Part shown: positions 51,780 through 55,413 of the stretch, piece after piece | Position numbering within the stretch: position 1 is the stretch's first letter | How the letters are laid out: every line of letters begins with the position of its first letter | From: Burkholderiaceae bacterium | GTDB taxonomy: Bacteria > Pseudomonadota > Gammaproteobacteria > Burkholderiales > Burkholderiaceae_F | Reading direction: 5' to 3' | NCBI GenBank assembly: GCA_019236735.1 | Contig: JAFAIM010000003.1 | Location: 1-55,413 of the forward strand | Length of the DNA stretch: 55,413 nucleotides | Position numbers and translations under genes: made by a program | The notes under the pieces: generated by a model | What the model was told of the DNA's origin: nothing | Seen by the model: only the letters and a program-made list of their open reading frames with translations | Database searches by the model: none

Positions 51780-52553
51780 CTACTGACTCTCGCCCGGCAG
51801 GTCGTACCCGTACGACCGAATCACCGCGCGCGCTCCCGGCGCCATCATCCACTCGAGAAACGCCTTGGCGGCGGCGTGATCGCGGCCGGGCTCCAGCAGC
51901 ACCGCATCCTGCGACAGCGTCGAGTGCAGCGAGGCCGGAACCGGCCATGAGGAGCCTTCGCGCAGCCGGCCGTCGTCCTCGATCTGCGACAACGCAACGA
52001 AGCCAAGCTCGGCATTGCCGCTCGCAACGAACTGGAACGCCTGGCCGATGTTTTCGCCCTGAACGATCCGATCGTGCAGCCGATCGTACAGGCCGAGCGC
52101 GCGCATCGTCTGCACCGCTGCCGCACCGTACGGGGCCAATGCAGGGTCGGCAATCGCCAGGTGCGAGAAGTGCCCGGTGCGCAGTACGTTGCCGTTCGCA
52201 TCGACCACTCCGGGGCGCGGGCTCCACAGCACGAGTTTGCCGATCGCGTACGTGATGCGCGTCCCTGCGACTGCCAGGTGCTCGGCCTGCAGGCGCGCAG
52301 GAGTTTCAGAGTCAGCAGATAGCAGGACTTCGTAGGGTGCGCCGTTTCGGATCTGGGCGGAGAACTTGCCGGTGGAGCCGATCGACAACAGGACCTTATG
52401 CCCGGTGCTCTTCTCGAAGTCCGCCGCGATCCTCTGCGCAGGGGCGGTGAAGTTGGCTGCAACCGCGACACGAACTTCGTCGGCGAGCGCTCCCGCAACG
52501 GGGCCGAGTGCGGCCCCGATCGCAAGCAGCCAGTCCCGGATCGAGATCTTCAG
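51780..52553 (-). CDS. modA: Molybdate ABC transporter periplasmic binding protein
   Basis: A 257-residue binding protein. A signal peptide (LKISIRDWLLAIGAALGPVA, cleavage near ALA-DEV) precedes VAVAANFTAPAQRIAADFE, the ModA start, and SIGSTGKFSAQI, the anion loop. The start is unusual: the frame has no ATG, GTG or TTG near the signal. CTG 52553, with GGGG upstream, gives the best length; the nearest in-frame ATG (52646) would add a ~31-residue non-signal leader across an inverted repeat. Either a rare CTG start or a sequencing error hides the true start. Confidence 0.88.
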   Translation of the reverse strand: MKISIRDWLLAIGAALGPVAGALADEVRVAVAANFTAPAQRIAADFEKSTGHKVLLSIGSTGKFSAQIRNGAPYEVLLSADSETPARLQAEHLAVAGTRITYAIGKLVLWSPRPGVVDANGNVLRTGHFSHLAIADPALAPYGAAAVQTMRALGLYDRLHDRIVQGENIGQAFQFVASGNAELGFVALSQIEDDGRLREGSSWPVPASLHSTLSQDAVLLEPGRDHAAAKAFLEWMMAPGARAVIRSYGYDLPGESQ

Positions 52554-52569
52554 GGTTTTGCCCCGCCAG

Positions 52570-52617
52570 TTATGCTTTTCGCTGCATAAACAATAGGCGT
52601 TACGGCTCCTATTGTTT
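52570..52617. promoter_or_regulatory. Nested inverted repeats upstream of modA
   Basis: AAACAATAGG (52588-52597) and CCTATTGTTT (52608-52617) are perfect 10-base arms with a 10-base spacer. A second pair, TTATGC (52570-52575) and GCATAA (52584-52589), overlaps the left arm. They lie 17 to 64 bases before the proposed modA start. The position suits an operator for the mod operon (for example for a ModE-like regulator), though I do not recognise the ModE consensus in it. Confidence 0.55.
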
Positions 52618-52728
52618 CGGCGTTCGGGGGATGTTACGTTGGACATTGACCCCGCGCCACCGTCAATTCGCTCATCGTCGCAGGTGCGTGGGCGTTTGTC
52701 GGTATCCCGCTCGCGTGGGGCGTTTGGA

Positions 52729-54261
52729 TTACGCTGGAGAAAGCCTGGATCCTGTCCTAGCGCGATCTCCCCGAACGCGGTCGGCGCCGGGGTGCGCGCG
52801 CGGCGCGCCGGAATCCGAGCGCACCAGCAGGCGCGAGCCGAGCTTGCGCGTGTGCAGCGCCTGCAGCTTCTGGCGGACTTTGACGCCAACGTAGATCTGC
52901 GGGTCCGACGGCGTCAGCTTGGCCGCTGCCTCGCGTTGCGCGATCAGCTCGCGCGCCTTCTGCAGCGCTCCCTCGAAGGAGCCGGTCGCGGGCAAGGCCT
53001 CGTGAAAATATGCTTGGCCGAAGTCGGTCCACTGGGCTCCGTCGCGGCATCCGAAGGAGGTTCGATCCGCAGCAGAGGCAGTAATCACCATCGTGTCGGC
53101 GTCGGCCAACGCGCGAACGAAGGCGCCCGAGTAGCAGGCCGAAACGACGACGACCCGGTAGCGGATGCCGGACTCGTCCAGCATTCGCCGCAGTTTTGCC
53201 GGTGTCAGCGACTCGAACTGGTAAGGCTCGAGCGACACCTCCAGCGAGTGATCGGGTGCGCCGTGCGAGCTGAGGAAAAGAAACAGGACGTCTTCGTTCT
53301 CGTCCATTCGCTCGGCCACCGTCGCCAAGGCCCTCTGCAACGCGGTGACCGTGGCGAACGGCGTCTGGCCCGGATCCGCCTGGTTGTTGGCGAGCACGAT
53401 GCTGCGGTCGGCCGTGTCGAACAGGTCCGCCATCACCTCATTGACCCCGATCGCTTCGTTCCGGAACACGTCCTGCTCGCCGCTACCGGCAAAAGCGATC
53501 GAGTACAGCTCGGTGACGCCGGGAGTACCCGGCGCGATCCGGTCCAGCGCGTCCTCGAGCAGGTCGGCTTGCGCGTACAACACGTCCTCGGAAACCGCCG
53601 CGCTGCCAGAGGCGTCGGATGAATCCGCGTTGGCTGCGACCCACAGATGCGCGCCGGTATCGGCAGTGGACTGCGGACCGATCACCAACAGCGCGGCGAG
53701 CGCCGCTGCAGCGAGCGCGCGCCACCGGCCCAGTTGCGCCATTCGCGGCGCTGCGATTCCCCAGGCGAACGCGACCCAGACGATCGGAAGCCAGATCAGC
53801 CAGTCGTAGTAGCGGTCCACCGCGTCGAAGAAGTCGGCCAGCAGCGCCAATGCCGTCGCCGCCCACGATCCGAGCGCCGCGAGCGCGAAAGCGGCAACCG
53901 CCATCGGCATCGCGCGTCCGCGAGTGTCGCCCCCTATGCGCGCGATCAGCCAGGCGCTCAACAGCAGAGGCAGCGCCCAAAACGTGGCAGCCGGCAACGC
54001 ACCCCAGTCGAACGTACCGGGTCCGGGCCAGGTGGCGTAGACGTCGTATGCCAGAGCCGCCGCCAGATTCAGTACGAACAGGCCCATTAACTGCGCCACG
54101 CCACCGCACCAAGATTCGATCGGACGTCGCAGCAGCAGCGCCAGCGCCGCAGCGCCAACGAGGTTGCGTGTCAGATCGCACGCGTAGCGAAGGAGCGAGC
54201 GCAGAAGGCCGGTTCGTGAAGCAGCGGCTCGTTGCGGATCGGCGATCGCCTGCTCGCTCAT
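52729..54261 (-). CDS. Membrane-bound C13 (legumain/caspase-like) peptidase
   Basis: A 510-residue protein. The N-terminal ~195 residues hold about five transmembrane helices (for example 90-108, 118-142, 153-171, 181-196). The rest is a caspase-fold cysteine peptidase: His333 in LFLSSHGAPDH and Cys376 in VVVSACYSGAF form the expected dyad. Peptidase C13 members cut after Asn or Asp, or act as transamidases. The topology places the peptidase domain on one side of the inner membrane, probably the periplasm. Its ATG overlaps the pth stop (ATGA), so it is co-translated with pth. Substrate unknown; the basic C-terminal tail (about 480-510) is odd. Confidence 0.87.
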   Translation of the reverse strand: MSEQAIADPQRAAASRTGLLRSLLRYACDLTRNLVGAAALALLLRRPIESWCGGVAQLMGLFVLNLAAALAYDVYATWPGPGTFDWGALPAATFWALPLLLSAWLIARIGGDTRGRAMPMAVAAFALAALGSWAATALALLADFFDAVDRYYDWLIWLPIVWVAFAWGIAAPRMAQLGRWRALAAAALAALLVIGPQSTADTGAHLWVAANADSSDASGSAAVSEDVLYAQADLLEDALDRIAPGTPGVTELYSIAFAGSGEQDVFRNEAIGVNEVMADLFDTADRSIVLANNQADPGQTPFATVTALQRALATVAERMDENEDVLFLFLSSHGAPDHSLEVSLEPYQFESLTPAKLRRMLDESGIRYRVVVVSACYSGAFVRALADADTMVITASAADRTSFGCRDGAQWTDFGQAYFHEALPATGSFEGALQKARELIAQREAAAKLTPSDPQIYVGVKVRQKLQALHTRKLGSRLLVRSDSGAPRAHPGADRVRGDRARTGSRLSPA

Positions 54262-54950
54262 GGTTTTCTCGAACCATCAGCCGCCGCGCCCGGAGCGCTT
54301 GGCGCAGCGCTTGCGCCGGCCGGTGCGGTCGTTCGCGGACCGGCAGAGTGCAGGCGCATCATCGCAACCTCGAACTGCCCCTGCACCATCAATTCGAGCA
54401 CGGAGTCGACGCGCCCGATCGCATCCTCGATCGCGGTCTGCTCCTCGCGACGCGGCGGGTGCAGCACGAAATCGGCCACATCCTGCTCCAGGCCCAGCGT
54501 GCGCGGATGGCCAATGCCGATACGTGCCCGCCAGAAGCCCGCGTGCGTCAGCCGAGCCTTCACATCCTTCAGGCCATTGTGGCCCGCGGTGCCCCCGCCG
54601 AGTTTGAGCTTGGCCTGCCCGGGCGGCAAATCGAGCTCGTCGTGCGCCACCAGAATCTGGTCGGGAAGAATTCGATAGAACAGCGCGGTTGCCACCACCG
54701 ACTGGCCGGACCGGTTCACCAGCGTCGACGGTTTCAGAAGGATCAGGTCGTGCGGTCCGATCGAAACGCGTGCGAGATCACCGCTGAATTTGCGCTCCGG
54801 CCGCAGCACAGCGCCGATTCTGGAGGCGAAGCGGTCGACGAGCCAGAAACCGGTGTTGTGCCGCGTCCGTGCGTATTCCGCCCCGACATTCCCGAGGCCC
54901 ACGATCATGCGGACGCGGGCCTGTTCCGTGTCTGCCGACCCGCCTTCCAT
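54258..54950 (-). CDS. pth: Peptidyl-tRNA hydrolase
   Basis: A 230-residue enzyme that frees tRNA from drop-off peptidyl-tRNA. Core motifs are VGLGNVGAEYARTRHNTGFW (catalytic His in RHN), KPSTLVNRSGQSV and VAHDELDLPPGQAKLKLGGG (catalytic Asp). The normally invariant GLGNPG reads GLGNVG. An Ala/Pro-rich C-terminal tail of about 30 residues exceeds E. coli Pth. The start is ATG 54950 or possibly 54908, which would begin directly at MIVGLGN. Downstream of rplY, with a palindromic element between them; coupled to the C13 peptidase gene. Confidence 0.95.
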   Translation of the reverse strand: MEGGSADTEQARVRMIVGLGNVGAEYARTRHNTGFWLVDRFASRIGAVLRPERKFSGDLARVSIGPHDLILLKPSTLVNRSGQSVVATALFYRILPDQILVAHDELDLPPGQAKLKLGGGTAGHNGLKDVKARLTHAGFWRARIGIGHPRTLGLEQDVADFVLHPPRREEQTAIEDAIGRVDSVLELMVQGQFEVAMMRLHSAGPRTTAPAGASAAPSAPGAAADGSRKP

Positions 54951-54967
54951 CGCGCCGCCGGCGGTCT

Positions 54968-55131
54968 AGTGGCCTGTAACAGTCGATCCCGGAGGGAAAG
55001 GCGCGCCTGGGCGAGCCGAATGCGCGAAGCGAGCCGAGACGAATATCAGGCGAGTATTCGCGAGGCGAGCGACAAAGCAGTCGGCCGCCCAGGCGCGCAA
55101 GGCACTCTGGAATCGGCTGTTACAGGCCACT
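54968..55131. repeat. 164-bp palindromic element between pth and rplY
   Basis: The ends AGTGGCCTGTAACAG (54968-54982) and CTGTTACAGGCCACT (55117-55131) are perfect 15-base inverted repeats. Similarity continues inward (TCGATCCCGGAG against CTCTGGAATCGG; GCGCGCCTGGGCG against CGCCCAGGCGCGC), and the centre has a small stem CGAATA...TATTCG amid repeated GCGAG motifs. The whole could fold into one long hairpin. It looks like a small mobile repeat (MITE- or REP-like) or a complex terminator; only one copy is in this window. Confidence 0.65.
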
Positions 55132-55136
55132 TGTGA

Positions 55137-55412
55137 TTACTTCTTCTTTTCTGCGGCGGGCGGCTTGCCGGCGGGCGCAGGCGCAGCAGCGCCTGGCTTG
55201 CCGCCGGCGCTGGCCTGGCCAGCAGGCGCTCCCTTTGCCGGCGCCCCCGGTGCGGCGGCGGCGGCAGCGCCCGGCGCACCGGCTGCAGCCGCAGGTGCGG
55301 CGGCCGCCGCGCCCGCGACCTCTTCGACCGGAGCGACTTCTTCCTCAGCCTGCACGCTCGGCAGCGTGACGCTGACCACGACCGGATTTTCCTTTCCACG
55401 CAGCACCGCGCT
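55137..55412 (-). CDS. rplY: Ribosomal protein bL25, C-terminal end (cut by window edge)
   Basis: The visible 91 residues are the end of the long (TL5/CTC-type) L25. They open SAVLRGKENPVVVSVTLPSV, the end of the C-terminal beta domain, then EEEVAPVEEVAG and a Gly/Ala/Pro-rich tail ending AAEKKK. bL25 binds 5S rRNA. Position directly upstream of pth is conserved in betaproteobacteria (prs-rplY-pth) and confirms the call. The low-complexity tail of about 65 residues is longer than in most relatives. Confidence 0.85.
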   Translation of the reverse strand, partial: SAVLRGKENPVVVSVTLPSVQAEEEVAPVEEVAGAAAAAPAAAAGAPGAAAAAAPGAPAKGAPAGQASAGGKPGAAAPAPAGKPPAAEKKK

Positions 55413-55413
55413 C

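Noticed and set aside
52588-52617. Inverted repeat as terminator of the C13 peptidase gene
   Set aside because: It lies over 100 bases after the stop, the stem is AT-rich and no T-run follows; an operator for modA fits better.

Overview
The window is GC-rich bacterial chromosome from what looks like a betaproteobacterium, most likely Burkholderiales or a close relative. The evidence is a DUF3567 protein, the block gpmA / rhodanese-grxC-secB-gpsA / trmL / comF / bioC, the cobW-dksA pair, rpoH next to ftsX-ftsE, and ftsY-rsmD-coaD. I found no rRNA, tRNA, insertion sequence or CRISPR array. Both edges cut genes: metH on the left and rplY on the right.

Layout. 1-6.1 kb: metH (partial), two tandem proline-rich secreted paralogs, a DUF3567 protein, an atypical SDR, a lipoprotein/outer-membrane-protein pair, and a higBA toxin-antitoxin pair. 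6.1-12 kb: ilvA, a large lipoprotein, a CobW GTPase and an N-terminally extended DksA. 12-21 kb: mostly housekeeping genes (ctpA, an envC-type activator, gpmA, a Cys-less rhodanese, grxC, secB, gpsA, an ABM protein, a LOG protein, trmL, comF, bioC). 21-29.5 kb: a GYD protein, an MHS-type transporter, a HiPIP, the stress operon prkA-yeaH-spoVR, and a Sco protein. 29.5-33 kb: an oxygenase-like gene, then rpoH preceded by a CIRCE-like operator, and ftsX with a sequence-degenerate ftsE. 33-38.5 kb: a polyphosphate locus (ppk, sixA-like, ppx) with a chemoreceptor gene inside it. 38.5-41 kb: ftsY, rsmD, coaD. 40.8-44 kb: a compact pilin/GspF operon with two prepilins and one pilin-like protein lacking the usual signal, facing one or two very small membrane-protein genes. 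44-48.3 kb: an AsmA protein, a PIN-toxin/RHH-antitoxin pair, ychF. 48.3-55.4 kb: malonyl-CoA decarboxylase, modABC, a membrane C13 (caspase-like) peptidase translationally coupled to pth, a 164-bp palindromic element, and the C-terminal end of rplY.

How the genes fit together. Stress and stationary-phase functions recur: RpoH under a probable HrcA site, DksA, PrkA-YeaH-SpoVR, polyphosphate synthesis and breakdown, and two toxin-antitoxin pairs. Envelope functions are also dense: FtsEX beside RpoH, an EnvC-type activator (the usual partner of FtsEX, but encoded elsewhere), CtpA, AsmA, SecB and several lipoproteins. The best candidates for undescribed biology are the pilin mini-operon, the membrane C13 peptidase coupled to pth, the degenerate FtsE, the proline-rich secreted pair, and the palindromic element between pth and rplY.
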